Positions 13,440 to 24,292 of a stretch of DNA of 42,854 nucleotides are shown piece after piece; the first letter of the stretch is position 1; each line of letters starts with the position of its first letter. The notes beneath the pieces were generated by a model. That model did not search any database and was not told where the DNA came from. It saw nothing but the letters and a program-made list of their open reading frames with translations. A program made the position numbers and the translations under genes. Source of the DNA: Bradyrhizobium acaciae. GTDB taxonomy: Bacteria > Pseudomonadota > Alphaproteobacteria > Rhizobiales > Xanthobacteraceae. Where the stretch lies: positions 1 to 42,854 of the forward strand of contig NZ_JACMYK010000058.1 of NCBI RefSeq assembly GCF_020889785.1, read 5' to 3'.

Positions 13440-15026
13440 ATGACGCGCTTGCTCTTTGGCACTGCCGCCGCCGGTGTCTTGCTCGCGGCCGCATCGACCG
13501 TCCATGCCGGCTCCACATTCTCATTCGTTCCCAACAGCCTGACGGAATCCGTGATCGAGCACGGGCCGTGGACGCTGCATCAGTCCGGACAACATTTTCA
13601 TCATGATGCGTCCGGCATCGTGCCGCCCGGCAGCCTCACGCCGCCCTACAATCCGGCCCTCTACGGGACGCCCTATGCTGACTACTGCTCGGCGAGCGGA
13701 GAAACCACGATCAATCACGGCAAGAGCGTGATGCAGCCCTATTACTTTCCCTTCGTTCGCCGACGCGGGGCCGTTCTCGAAGGCCTGTTCGACTACCGCC
13801 CGCGGAACGAGCAGGAGGCGACGGTCGCGGCGATCTCGACGGACTGGGGTGCGACCTGGCAGTTCAGGGGCAAGGCCCTGGCGCTCAATCCCTACTGCCC
13901 GTGGGATGCGACCGACCCGGACAATCTGAACGTGAACGTCAATGGCGTGAAGACCGCATATGGCTCGTCGAGCGCGAACGCTGGCGACAACGGGCTCGGA
14001 CACGCCTTCGTGCTGTCCGTGAAGGGCAGGCAACGAATCTATCACCTCAACCGTGCCGACGGTCACATCGACAGCGATCAGCTCGTGGTCCATCCGCTTC
14101 ACCGTGGCGAGGAGGACTTCTCGTTGTTCGGACTTCGGGAGTTCGGATATGTCAGTCCGCTTGCGTCCGGCGGTTATCCCAAGCTCGAAGCCACGGCGAC
14201 CGCGACCACCGGTCTGACGGACCCCGATGCCATCCTGGGCTCCGTGCACATGGGCGAGAAGACGGCCGTCGTCTACGTCTCCAAGAATCTCACCCCCGGC
14301 GACAAGAACTTCCCGGCAACCCAGGTGTGCCCGGCGACGCCGGCCTTTGCGCTGACCAACCTCGTCAACAAGAAGCCGAGGAAGACCAACCACGACGTGA
14401 TCACGATCCGTGTCGCAACGACCTCGGACGGCGTGAACTTTACCGACGTCGGCGCGGCGACTGGCCTCAACGACCAGACCACGATCGCGCTGAACGGCAT
14501 TCGCTGGCTCGGCAGCGGCAGCATCCTGCGCATCCATGACGGACGCTTCGGCATGTTCTTCGGCGCCGGAAACTGCCTGGACAACGATTCCGACGGCTTC
14601 CATTTCGTCGGCTATGCCGAAACCGACAATCCGGTTCGCAGCGCCGGCGATCTCCTGAAGTGGCACGTGGTCAACGGCTTCGACAACCCGATCCTGTCCA
14701 CGGATACGGTGGTCGATCCCGCGGGCCCGCGCCCGTATCCGTTGAACGCGCCGCTCGTGAACGTCCAGGGCGCCGACAGGCTGACGGCCGCGCAGGTGGC
14801 GCCATTCGTGCCGCCGGGGAAGGGCTACACCACGAACTTCTTCAGCGGCCGGGTCTACGATCCGCAAGCGGTGTTGACCGACGAGCGCACCGTGACGATC
14901 GTGTTCGCCGGCTACAACACGCCGCAGCCGAGCAGCAATCTCGCTGACTACCGATCGATCGGCCGATTCCAGCTCGGCGTCCAGGCCGGCTATTTCAGGC
15001 CGCCCTTCGTCGAATCCGAGGACTAG
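13440..15026 (+). CDS. Exported protein with an Asp-box, probable beta-propeller, function unknown
   Basis: A 528-residue protein with a clear signal peptide (MTRLLFGTAAAGVLLAAAS then TVHA, cleavage before Gly-Ser near residue 24), so it is periplasmic or secreted. It contains one canonical Asp-box, STDWGATW (S-x-D-x-G-x-T-W, near residue 125), and a second degenerate one, TSDGVNF (near 325), motifs found in sialidase and other propeller folds. Several Cys may form disulphides. I chose the ATG at 13440 because the signal peptide begins there; the frame is open 96 bases further up. Enzymes of the sialidase or glycosidase type are possible, but the catalytic Arg triad cannot be assigned by eye. 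Neighbours give no clue. Confidence 0.7.
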   Translation: MTRLLFGTAAAGVLLAAASTVHAGSTFSFVPNSLTESVIEHGPWTLHQSGQHFHHDASGIVPPGSLTPPYNPALYGTPYADYCSASGETTINHGKSVMQPYYFPFVRRRGAVLEGLFDYRPRNEQEATVAAISTDWGATWQFRGKALALNPYCPWDATDPDNLNVNVNGVKTAYGSSSANAGDNGLGHAFVLSVKGRQRIYHLNRADGHIDSDQLVVHPLHRGEEDFSLFGLREFGYVSPLASGGYPKLEATATATTGLTDPDAILGSVHMGEKTAVVYVSKNLTPGDKNFPATQVCPATPAFALTNLVNKKPRKTNHDVITIRVATTSDGVNFTDVGAATGLNDQTTIALNGIRWLGSGSILRIHDGRFGMFFGAGNCLDNDSDGFHFVGYAETDNPVRSAGDLLKWHVVNGFDNPILSTDTVVDPAGPRPYPLNAPLVNVQGADRLTAAQVAPFVPPGKGYTTNFFSGRVYDPQAVLTDERTVTIVFAGYNTPQPSSNLADYRSIGRFQLGVQAGYFRPPFVESED

Positions 15027-15130
15027 GAACGCAGCAATCCACGAAGGACGCGGATCGAGGTTGAACGCCTCGGTCCGCGTCCACTCGTTTTGGCTGCGAT
15101 CGAAAGATCGGTGCTGCGAGAGGATTGCGC

Positions 15131-17410
<2,280 letters not shown>

Positions 17411-17598
17411 ATGTCCTCCTGCAATTGTTGGAGTGTGCCCCGTGCGTTGGTCCCGAAAGTGATTGTTTTGTTGGCCGCGTGCGCGGCAGTTCGCGAGATC
17501 GGGCGCGCTTCGATCGACGTTCTCGATCAGAAGCGCCAGCCTCGCGATGGAGGTTAGACTAGTCTGCTGAGGCCTGCGGTCAACAGTCCGTCAAACGC

Positions 17599-17720
17599 GT
17601 AGCCTGGATGGAGCCAACGGGTCGCGCGAACGCGCGCCCGATGACAGGCTCCGCGTAAACCGGGACAACTCGTTCCGCGGATGACGCACCCCGGATTTCG
17701 CGGCGCTCCATTTGGCTACA
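17599..17720. repeat. Palindromic repeat (type F) with an inserted hairpin module
   Basis: Outer arms are GTAGCCTGGATGGAGC and GCGCTCCATTTGGCTAC, with AACCGGG/CCCGGATT inside. At 17610-17655 the left arm is interrupted by a GC-rich module (next entry). It fills most of the 321-base gap between the molybdoenzyme and the hydratase; the remaining part (17411-17598) shows nothing I can name. Confidence 0.75.
17610..17655. repeat. Nested hairpin module, copy 1
   Basis: Bounded by GGAGCC and GGCTCC, with an inner stem CGGG..CGCG / CGCG..CCCG. Nearly the same 45 bases (CCAACGGGTC at the left, CCCGATGACAGGCTCCGCG at the right) are found at 42742-42790 inside a different repeat family. Confidence 0.7.
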
Positions 17721-17731
17721 GGCGTCTGCGG

Positions 17732-18502
17732 CTACCGCTTCCGATCCAGAAACCCCTGCAGCAGCCGCTGCGGCTCGCCGGTCTGGAACGACTGTCCGAA
17801 CACGCCGACGCTGAGGTTGACCGACTCCGTCAGCGGCAGCTCTTCCCACTGGCGCAGCAGGTCCTTCTGGATCCGCAGCGCTTCGGGGCCGCATTCCAAG
17901 AGCGCCTTCACGGTATGCTCGACGGCCTCGTCGAGGCCGCCGGGCTTTGCCACGGTGTCGACCAGGCCCCAGGCGAGCGCGGTTTGGGCGTCGATGTTTT
18001 CCGCGGTCATCATCAGCCAGCGGGCACGGCCCCAGCCGATCAGGCGCGGCAACAGCGCGGCATGGATCACCGAGGGGATGCCGACGCGCACCTCGGGCAT
18101 GCCGAACATTGCGTCATGGGCGGCGACGCGGACATCGCAGGCGGCCGCGACCTCGAGGCCGCCGCCGAGGCACCAGCCGGGCAGGCGGGCGATCACAGGC
18201 GCCGGAAATTTGCGCACGGCCTCGCAGAGATCGCGCAGGCGGCTGATGAAGGCTTCGGCGGATTTCTGGTCGAGCGTCGCCATCTCCTTGATGTCGGCGC
18301 CGCCGATCATGCTGCGCTCGCTCTCGCCGGCGAGGATCACCGCGCGGATGGTACGGTCGGCAGCCAGATGCTCGAAGCCTTCGCGGACGCCGTCGGTCAC
18401 GGCTGAACTGACGATGTTCAGCTTGCCGGCGTTGCAGATCATGAGGCGGACGACGCCTCTTTCGTCGCGGTCGATGCCGCAGTGGGGATTGAGCATGTCC
18501 AT
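17732..18502 (-). CDS. Enoyl-CoA hydratase/isomerase family protein
   Basis: A 256-residue crotonase-fold protein. The oxyanion-hole segments are GGADIKEM (67-74) and GWCLGGGLE (109-117). Both acidic residues used by true hydratases are present: Glu117 and Glu137 (MPEVRVG). Adding water to an enoyl-CoA is therefore plausible; the substrate is not evident. I chose the ATG at 18502, where the domain begins; the frame stays open far upstream without homology. Its promoter region is shared with a divergent thioesterase and holds a motif found also before the thiolase gene at 10948. Confidence 0.87.
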   Translation of the reverse strand: MDMLNPHCGIDRDERGVVRLMICNAGKLNIVSSAVTDGVREGFEHLAADRTIRAVILAGESERSMIGGADIKEMATLDQKSAEAFISRLRDLCEAVRKFPAPVIARLPGWCLGGGLEVAAACDVRVAAHDAMFGMPEVRVGIPSVIHAALLPRLIGWGRARWLMMTAENIDAQTALAWGLVDTVAKPGGLDEAVEHTVKALLECGPEALRIQKDLLRQWEELPLTESVNLSVGVFGQSFQTGEPQRLLQGFLDRKR

Positions 18503-18605
18503 GGAAAAAGTCCCGGCGCAGGAATTGATCGCGCCATGTCCCGGACAAAGCACGTCTCTGTCAAGCACGGTGCGACAGTTGCGCCGCACGGAGCGGATAT
18601 ATAGA

Positions 18606-18621
18606 ATTATATTCATCATAT
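18606..18621. promoter_or_regulatory. Shared 16-bp promoter motif, copy 2
   Basis: ATTATATTCATCATAT differs from copy 1 (10984-10999) at one base. Toward the hydratase it provides a TATAAT -10 box; toward the thioesterase it lies 14-29 bases before the ATG, so a bound repressor would block both genes. Confidence 0.55.
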
Positions 18622-18634
18622 AAATGGAGCCGTC

Positions 18635-19174
18635 ATGACCGCCGCCGAGACCGCCGATCTTCATTCGCCCGATCTGAAGCGCGTACGCGTGGTGGAATGG
18701 CAGGCGCCCGGGCCGGTCGCCAAGGCGGCGCTGCCGATGTCCGGCATCGAGGCGATGCGCGCGATCCGCGACGGCCGGTTGCCGCCGCCGCCGATGGCCA
18801 AGCTGATCGGTTTCCGCGTCGCCGTGGTCGAGGAGGGCCGCATCGTCATGGAACTCGAGCCGCATGAGAGCCTCGAGAACACCATCGGCCTGCTGCACGG
18901 CGCGACCGCGGCGGCGCTGCTCGATACCGCGATGGGCTGTGCGATCTCGACCATGCTGCCGGCGGGGCAGACCTCGGTGACCCTGGACCTCAAGCTGACC
19001 TATCTGCGCCCGCTGTCCGCGCGCTCCGGAACCATCTCGGCCGAGGGCAAGGTGATCAAGCTCGGCCGGCAGACCAGCTACACCGAGGGCTTCGTCCGCG
19101 ACGGAAGGGCCAATCTTGCGGTGCACGCGACTGCGACATTTTCGATGCTCGGAGGGGAACCGAAAGCGAAATAA
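18635..19174 (+). CDS. PaaI-family hotdog thioesterase
   Basis: A 179-residue acyl-CoA thioesterase-like protein. The hotdog domain (about 45-170) has the family signature LLHGATAAALLDTAMGCA, with His-Gly and the helix Asp expected for the active site. The N-terminal 40 residues are an extension compared with PaaI itself (about 140). It is divergent from the enoyl-CoA hydratase and is followed 60 bases later by a TetR gene in the same direction. A role in releasing free acids from CoA esters in the same catabolic set is likely. Confidence 0.87.
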   Translation: MTAAETADLHSPDLKRVRVVEWQAPGPVAKAALPMSGIEAMRAIRDGRLPPPPMAKLIGFRVAVVEEGRIVMELEPHESLENTIGLLHGATAAALLDTAMGCAISTMLPAGQTSVTLDLKLTYLRPLSARSGTISAEGKVIKLGRQTSYTEGFVRDGRANLAVHATATFSMLGGEPKAK

Positions 19175-19201
19175 GTGCAGCATTCCCGGCGCAAATCTGC
19201 T

Positions 19202-19216
19202 ATTATATGATTAGAA
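19202..19216 (+). promoter_or_regulatory. Weak third copy of the promoter motif
   Basis: ATTATATGATTAGAA begins with the same ATTATATG as copy 1 and then matches only loosely. It lies 19 bases before the TetR start, which would suit autoregulation. Confidence 0.3.
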
Positions 19217-19234
19217 ACATTCCATGAGAGCGGC

Positions 19235-19843
19235 ATGCGCTATTCGAAAGAACACAAGCAGGAAACCCACGCGCGGATCGTGAAGAAGGCCGCGACGCGG
19301 CTGCGCGAGAAGGGCGCCCATGGCATCGGCGTCGCCGACCTGATGAAGGACGCCGGCCTGACCCATGGCGGCTTCTACGCACATTTCGATTCGCGCGAGG
19401 CGCTGGTGATCGAGGCCTTCAACTACGCCATGGATCGCGCCAACGAGCGCTGGCGCAAGGTGACTGCAGAGGTGCCGCCTGAGAAGCGGCTCGCGACCAT
19501 GGTCGACGGCTATCTTTCGGCGGTGCATCGCGACGACCCGGGCCAGGGCTGCGCGGTGCCGGCGCTCGGTGCCGAGATCGCCCGCGAGAGCCCGAAGACC
19601 CGCAAGGCCTTTGCCCTCAAGCTCGACCAGATGATCGACATGATGGCCGACCAGATCCAGGACCTGCCGCGCAAGGCCGCGCGCAAGCAGGCGATGGCCG
19701 CGCTCGCGACCATGATGGGCACCATCGTGATGTCGCGGATCGCGGGCAATGGCGAAATGTCCGATGAGATCCTGTCGGCCGGGCGTGAGGCGGTGCTCGG
19801 CCGCGCGACAGCGGCGAAGAAGCCGCGTGCCAAAGCGAACTAG
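19235..19843 (+). CDS. TetR-family transcriptional regulator
   Basis: A 202-residue repressor. The N-terminal helix-turn-helix (GIGVADLMKDAGLTHGGFYA, then HFDSREAL, residues about 29-56) is complete. The C-terminal domain has GQGCAVPALG near residue 105, a Cys-containing segment seen in many regulators of this group. It ends in a basic tail (KKPRAKAN). It lies behind the thioesterase gene and probably controls the hydratase/thioesterase pair; the matching motif before the thiolase at 10948 suggests a wider regulon for acyl-CoA genes. That link is inference. Confidence 0.9.
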   Translation: MRYSKEHKQETHARIVKKAATRLREKGAHGIGVADLMKDAGLTHGGFYAHFDSREALVIEAFNYAMDRANERWRKVTAEVPPEKRLATMVDGYLSAVHRDDPGQGCAVPALGAEIARESPKTRKAFALKLDQMIDMMADQIQDLPRKAARKQAMAALATMMGTIVMSRIAGNGEMSDEILSAGREAVLGRATAAKKPRAKAN

Positions 19844-19897
19844 GGCAGTTCCTGGCCCACCGTATGCTTCTTCCCGCTTTGGTGGCCAAGTCGGCAA

Positions 19898-20392
19898 TCA
19901 ATAACGACCACCATCGCGCTTTTGTTGCGTGAGCCATTCCGACAGCGTCCGTGTTTTCGACGGTGGATCGCCCGACGACCCTCGTCTGATACTCGTGCCG
20001 GAACGAGGTGACCGAAGCTCGGCTGATGCAGTTTCCCTGGCCGCCGTCGCGGAAGCTTCCTTTTCGAGGCGCAGCTTCTTCAGTCGCGCCATCTTGTCCC
20101 GCTCTGCCTCGGCTTCAGCTCCGTCGGACAACAGCGTCTTGTGGTGAGCAGTCTCTGCTGAACCCCGGACTCCGAGAATAGTCGTCTCGCCGAGCGCCTT
20201 GCAGGCCTCGAGCCGATGTAATCCCTCGAGCAAAACGAGCCGGCCATCATCAGGTCGAACGAGAATGGGCATTTGTTGCCCAACCTCCAGAATACTCGCC
20301 GCGATCTCTTGAACCAGCTCAGGCCTGAGGGTTTTCCTCTTCTTAACGGGAACGTAGATCTGGTCGATTGGAAGACTTTCCGGGTCGGGCAC
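19898..20392 (-). CDS. Orphan protein with ParB-like N-terminal domain
   Basis: A 164-residue protein. Residues about 5-80 match the ParB/Srx fold: LPIDQIYVPVKKRKTLRPE, then ILVRPDDGRLVLLEGLHRLE, where the E-G-x-H-R motif is the nucleotide-binding or catalytic element. There is no helix-turn-helix or centromere-binding domain; the C-terminal half is a charged helix (about 95-120) and a tail ending WLTQQKRDGGRY. The GTG start follows GAGGAGGGAG at good spacing. GC content is visibly lower than in neighbours, which hints at transfer. It is not a chromosome-partition ParB. Function is unknown; small proteins of this type occur on mobile elements. Confidence 0.75.
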   Translation of the reverse strand: MPDPESLPIDQIYVPVKKRKTLRPELVQEIAASILEVGQQMPILVRPDDGRLVLLEGLHRLEACKALGETTILGVRGSAETAHHKTLLSDGAEAEAERDKMARLKKLRLEKEASATAARETASAELRSPRSGTSIRRGSSGDPPSKTRTLSEWLTQQKRDGGRY

Positions 20393-20492
20393 AGTGTTAC
20401 TCCCTCCTCAGGATCCGTCCACAATACGGTTTAAGGATGAAGCTCCACGCCGCCAAGGCATTTCTCCAGCTGTGCTCGATGGGTCGGGCTGG

Positions 20493-21410
20493 TCAGGCCG
20501 GCCCGCTGAACAGCGCGCGCTCGGCTTCCACGGTCTCGTAAATGTAATCCGCCACCGCGCGGATGCGGGCGAGGTCCTTGCTGTCGGCGTGCATCAGCAG
20601 CCAGAACGTGCGGGAGATCCGCACCTCGTCCCGCAGCACCGGCTGCAACTCGGGGTGCGCGGTCGCCATGAAGTGCGGCAGCACGGCGATGCCGAAGCCG
20701 GCGATGGTGGCGTTGAGCTGCGCGATCAGATTGGCGCTGCGGAACTTCGCCGAGATCTTCGGCGAGACCTGCGGCAGGTAGTCGAGCTCCGGCGTGAACA
20801 AGAGCTCCTCGATGTAGCCGACGAAGCGGTGCCGCGGCAGGTCGGCACGGGCGGCAATGGTCGGCGCCTGCGCGAGATAGCGGGGTGCGGCATAAAGCCC
20901 GAGCGTGTAGTCGAGCAGCTTGCGGCCGACGATGCGGCCTTCCTTCGGCATGGTCAGGCTGATCGCGATGTCGGCCTCGCGCTTGGAGAGCGAGAACAGC
21001 CGCGCGGTGGCGACAAGCTGCAGATCGAGATCGGGGTACCGCTCGGTGAACTTGACCAGCCGCGAGGCCAAAAAGTGGCTGCCGAAGCCGTCGGGCGCGC
21101 CGATCCGCACCGTGCCGGTGAGATGCGCGCGCGAGCCACCCACCGCCTCCTGGTTGGCGACGATGGTGGATTCCATCGCTTCCGCGCTGTCGGCGACACG
21201 CTGGCCGGCCTCGGTCAGGAGATAGCCGGTCTTGCGGCGATCAAACAGTTTTGCGGAGAGGTGGCGCTCCAGCCGGTCGACACGCCGGATCACTGTGGCA
21301 TGATCGACGCCGAGCTGCTTGGCGGCAGCCGAAACCGACCCGCCGCGCACGATGGCAAGCACGAAGCGGAAGTCATCCCAGTCGATTGTGCCGCCGCCTT
21401 GATCCAGCAT
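20493..21410 (-). CDS. LysR-family regulator, divergent from the valine operon
   Basis: A 305-residue LysR regulator. The winged helix-turn-helix is at about residues 9-65 (FRFVLAIVRGGSVSAAAKQL, then ATVIRRVDRLE), and the effector domain follows. I chose the ATG at 21410; the frame runs another 19 codons upstream into the intergenic dyad. It is placed head to head with mmsA across 120 bases, the standard layout for a LysR regulator controlling its neighbour and itself. The effector could be an intermediate of valine breakdown. Confidence 0.9.
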   Translation of the reverse strand: MLDQGGGTIDWDDFRFVLAIVRGGSVSAAAKQLGVDHATVIRRVDRLERHLSAKLFDRRKTGYLLTEAGQRVADSAEAMESTIVANQEAVGGSRAHLTGTVRIGAPDGFGSHFLASRLVKFTERYPDLDLQLVATARLFSLSKREADIAISLTMPKEGRIVGRKLLDYTLGLYAAPRYLAQAPTIAARADLPRHRFVGYIEELLFTPELDYLPQVSPKISAKFRSANLIAQLNATIAGFGIAVLPHFMATAHPELQPVLRDEVRISRTFWLLMHADSKDLARIRAVADYIYETVEAERALFSGPA

Positions 21411-21426
21411 TTCCGCACATCTATGG

Positions 21427-21460
21427 TGCAATTTATCGGACTTGAATCCTATAAAATGCA
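21427..21460. promoter_or_regulatory. Dyad in the LysR/mmsA promoter region
   Basis: TGCAATTTAT (21427-21436) and ATAAAATGCA (21451-21460) are inverted copies with one mismatch, 14 bases apart. It is the only strong AT-rich dyad in the gap and fits a LysR recognition site. The distance to the mmsA start is 70 bases. Confidence 0.5.
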
Positions 21461-21530
21461 GGGTCAATAGGGTTTGTAAAGTGATCCCGCCGGCCGGCTG
21501 GCGATTCAGGTCCTTCAGGGAGGTTTATCC

Positions 21531-23027
21531 ATGCGCTCAATCGGACATTTCATCGGTGGCAAGGAGGTCAAGGGCACGTCGGGCCGTACGGCTGATGTCT
21601 TCGAGCCGATGACCGGCGACGTCCAGGCCAAGGTGGCGCTGGCCTCCAAGGCCGAGCTCCGCGCCGCGGTCGAGAACGCCAAGGCCGCGCAGCCGGAATG
21701 GGCCGCGACCAACCCCCAGCGCCGCGCCCGCGTCATGATGAAGTTTGTCGAGCTGGTGCAGCGCGACTACGACAAGCTCGCCGAGCTGCTGGCGCGTGAG
21801 CACGGCAAGACGGTTCCCGACGCCAAGGGCGACATCCAGCGCGGCCTCGAAGTCGCCGAGTTCGCCTGCGGCATTCCGCATCTGATGAAGGGCGAGTACA
21901 CCGAGGGCGCAGGCCCCGGCATCGACATCTATTCGATGCGCCAGCCGCTCGGAGTGGTCGCCGGCATCACGCCGTTCAACTTCCCGGCGATGATCCCGAT
22001 GTGGAAGTTCGCGCCCGCGATCGCCTGCGGCAACGCCTTCATCCTGAAGCCGTCCGAGCGCGATCCCGGCGTGCCGATGGCGCTGGCCCAGCTGATGATC
22101 GAAGCAGGGCTTCCGGCCGGCATCCTCAACGTCGTCAACGGCGACAAGGAAGCGGTCGACGCCATCCTCGACGATCCCGATATCAAGGCGATCGGCTTCG
22201 TCGGCTCGACGCCCATTGCACAATATATCTATGAACGCGCCGCGCAGACCGGCAAGCGCTGCCAGTGCTTCGGCGGCGCCAAGAACCACGCCATCATCAT
22301 GCCCGATGCCGACATGGACCAGACCGTCGATGCGCTGATCGGCGCTGGCTACGGCTCGGCCGGCGAGCGCTGCATGGCGGTGTCGGTTGCGGTGCCGGTC
22401 GGCAAGACCACCGCCGATCGCCTGATGGAAAAGCTGATCCCGCGCGTCGAGTCGCTCAAGATCGGCACGTCGGTCGATCCGTCGGCAGATTACGGCCCGC
22501 TGGTGACCCGCGAGGCGGTCGAGAAGGTCAAGAGCTACATCGACATCGGCATCAAGGAAGGCGCCAAGCTCGCCGTCGACGGCCGCGGCTTCAAGATGCA
22601 GGGTTACGAGAAGGGCTTCTATCTCGGCGGTTCGCTGTTCGACAACGTCACCAAGGATATGCGGATCTACAAGGAAGAGATCTTCGGCCCGGTGCTCTCG
22701 GTGGTGCGCGCTCACGATTACCACGAGGCGCTCGCGCTGCCGTCCGACCATGATTATGGCAACGGCGTTGCGATCTTCACCCGCGACGGCGACACGGCGC
22801 GCGACTTCGCCGCCAAGGTCAATGTCGGCATGGTCGGCATCAACGTGCCGATCCCGGTGCCGATCGCCTACTACACCTTCGGCGGCTGGAAGAAGTCCGG
22901 ATTCGGCGATCTCAACCAGCACGGCCCGGACTCGATCCGCTTCTACACCAAGACCAAGACGGTGACCTCGCGGTGGCCGTCCGGCGTCAAGGACGGTGCG
23001 GAGTTCTCGATCCCGACGATGAAGTGA
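21531..23027 (+). CDS. mmsA: Methylmalonate-semialdehyde dehydrogenase (CoA-acylating)
   Basis: A 498-residue aldehyde dehydrogenase that turns methylmalonate semialdehyde, NAD and CoA into propionyl-CoA, the last step of valine breakdown. The catalytic nucleophile is Cys281 in SAGERCMA; the NFPAM motif at 150-154 and GGAKNHAIIMPDAD (248-261) are typical of the MMSDH branch. AGGGAGG lies eight bases before the ATG. It is the first gene of the operon that continues with the dehydrogenase, the hydrolase and mmsB, after a repeat of 86 bases. Confidence 0.96.
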   Translation: MRSIGHFIGGKEVKGTSGRTADVFEPMTGDVQAKVALASKAELRAAVENAKAAQPEWAATNPQRRARVMMKFVELVQRDYDKLAELLAREHGKTVPDAKGDIQRGLEVAEFACGIPHLMKGEYTEGAGPGIDIYSMRQPLGVVAGITPFNFPAMIPMWKFAPAIACGNAFILKPSERDPGVPMALAQLMIEAGLPAGILNVVNGDKEAVDAILDDPDIKAIGFVGSTPIAQYIYERAAQTGKRCQCFGGAKNHAIIMPDADMDQTVDALIGAGYGSAGERCMAVSVAVPVGKTTADRLMEKLIPRVESLKIGTSVDPSADYGPLVTREAVEKVKSYIDIGIKEGAKLAVDGRGFKMQGYEKGFYLGGSLFDNVTKDMRIYKEEIFGPVLSVVRAHDYHEALALPSDHDYGNGVAIFTRDGDTARDFAAKVNVGMVGINVPIPVPIAYYTFGGWKKSGFGDLNQHGPDSIRFYTKTKTVTSRWPSGVKDGAEFSIPTMK

Positions 23028-23041
23028 TGGTGTAGCCTAGG

Positions 23042-23127
23042 CCGTCATTGCGAGCGCAGCGAAGCAATCCAACTATCTTCGACCTGGAAGAATGGATTGC
23101 TTCGTCGCTTCGCTCCTCGCAATGACG
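23042..23127. repeat. Palindromic repeat (type A) between mmsA and the acyl-CoA dehydrogenase gene
   Basis: Arms CCGTCATTGCGAGCGCAGCG and CGCTTCGCTCCTCGCAATGACG enclose GAAGCAATCC/GGATTGCTTC. It fills nearly the whole gap and ends 19 bases before the next start codon, so it is part of the operon mRNA. Confidence 0.85.
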
Positions 23128-23146
23128 ACAACAATGAGCAGCCAAA

Positions 23147-24292
23147 ATGCAGTTCGCTCTCAACGAGGACCAGATCGCGGTTCGCGACATGGCGCGGGCA
23201 TTTGCGGCTTCGAGGATCGCGCCGCACGCGCTCGAATGGGACGAGAAGAAGCACTTTCCGGTCGACGTGATGCGCGAGGCCGCCGGCCTCGGCATCGGCG
23301 GCATCTATATCAAGGATGATGTCGGCGGTTCGGCGATGACGCGGTTCGACGCGGCGCTGATCTTCGAGGCGCTGGCGACGGGCTGCCCGACCACGTCGGC
23401 CTTCATCTCGATCCACAACATGGCGTCCTGGATGATCGATGCCTATGGCAACGACACCCAGCGCCACCAATGGCTGCCGAAGCTCTGCACCATGGAGCTG
23501 ATCGCCAGCTACTGCCTGACCGAGCCGGGCGCCGGCTCCGACGCCGCCGCGCTTCGCACCCGTGCGGTGCGCGACGGCGATCATTATGTGCTTAACGGCC
23601 AGAAGCAGTTCATCTCGGGCGCCGGCAGCACCGATCTCCTGGTCGCGATGGTGCGCACCGGCGGCGAAGGCCCTGGTGGCGTCTCGACGGTCGTGATCGA
23701 CGGCAAGACGCCGGGCGTGTCGTTCGGCGCCAATGAGCGCAAGATGGGCTGGAATGCACAGCCGACCCGCGCGGTCGTGTTCGAGAACGCGCGCGTACCG
23801 GTGGAGAACCGGCTTGGGGAAGAGGGTATCGGCTTCAAGATCGCGATGGCCGGCCTCGACGGCGGTCGTCTCAACATCGCGGCGTGCTCGCTCGGCGGCG
23901 CCCAGGCGGCGCTCGACAAGGCGCTGGCCTACATGAAGGACCGCAAGGCCTTCGGCAAACGCCTCGACGAATTCCAGGCGCTGCAGTTCAAGATCGCCGA
24001 CATGGCGACCGAGCTCGAGGCGGCGCGCACCTTCCTGTGGCGCGCGGCGGCCGCGCTCGACCGCAAGGATGCTGACGCGTCCATGCTGTGCGCGATGGCC
24101 AAGCGGTTCGGCACCGATGTCGGCTTCGAGGTCGCCAACCAGGCGCTGCAACTGCACGGCGGCTACGGCTATCTCAGCGAATACGGCGTCGAGAAGATCG
24201 TGCGCGATCTGCGGGTGCACCAGATCCTCGAAGGCACCAATGAAATCATGCGGCTGATCGTGTCGCGCAAGTTGATCGAGGGCGCACGATGA
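23147..24292 (+). CDS. Acyl-CoA dehydrogenase, probable isobutyryl-CoA dehydrogenase
   Basis: A 381-residue FAD enzyme that makes an alpha-beta double bond. Standard domains: helical N-domain, beta middle domain (YCLTEPGAGSDAAALRT near 125) and helical C-domain with the catalytic Glu region (QILEGTNEIMRL near 362). The enzyme class is read from the operon: between mmsA and the 3-hydroxyisobutyryl-CoA hydrolase, the expected substrate is isobutyryl-CoA. The ribosome-binding site is weak (AGCAGCC), and an ATG at 23133 out of frame precedes it. Its stop overlaps the next start as ATGA. Confidence 0.92.
   Translation: MQFALNEDQIAVRDMARAFAASRIAPHALEWDEKKHFPVDVMREAAGLGIGGIYIKDDVGGSAMTRFDAALIFEALATGCPTTSAFISIHNMASWMIDAYGNDTQRHQWLPKLCTMELIASYCLTEPGAGSDAAALRTRAVRDGDHYVLNGQKQFISGAGSTDLLVAMVRTGGEGPGGVSTVVIDGKTPGVSFGANERKMGWNAQPTRAVVFENARVPVENRLGEEGIGFKIAMAGLDGGRLNIAACSLGGAQAALDKALAYMKDRKAFGKRLDEFQALQFKIADMATELEAARTFLWRAAAALDRKDADASMLCAMAKRFGTDVGFEVANQALQLHGGYGYLSEYGVEKIVRDLRVHQILEGTNEIMRLIVSRKLIEGAR

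Noticed and set aside
19898..20392. Chromosome- or plasmid-partition ParB
   Set aside because: No helix-turn-helix or dimerisation domain, no parA beside it and no parS-like repeat seen.
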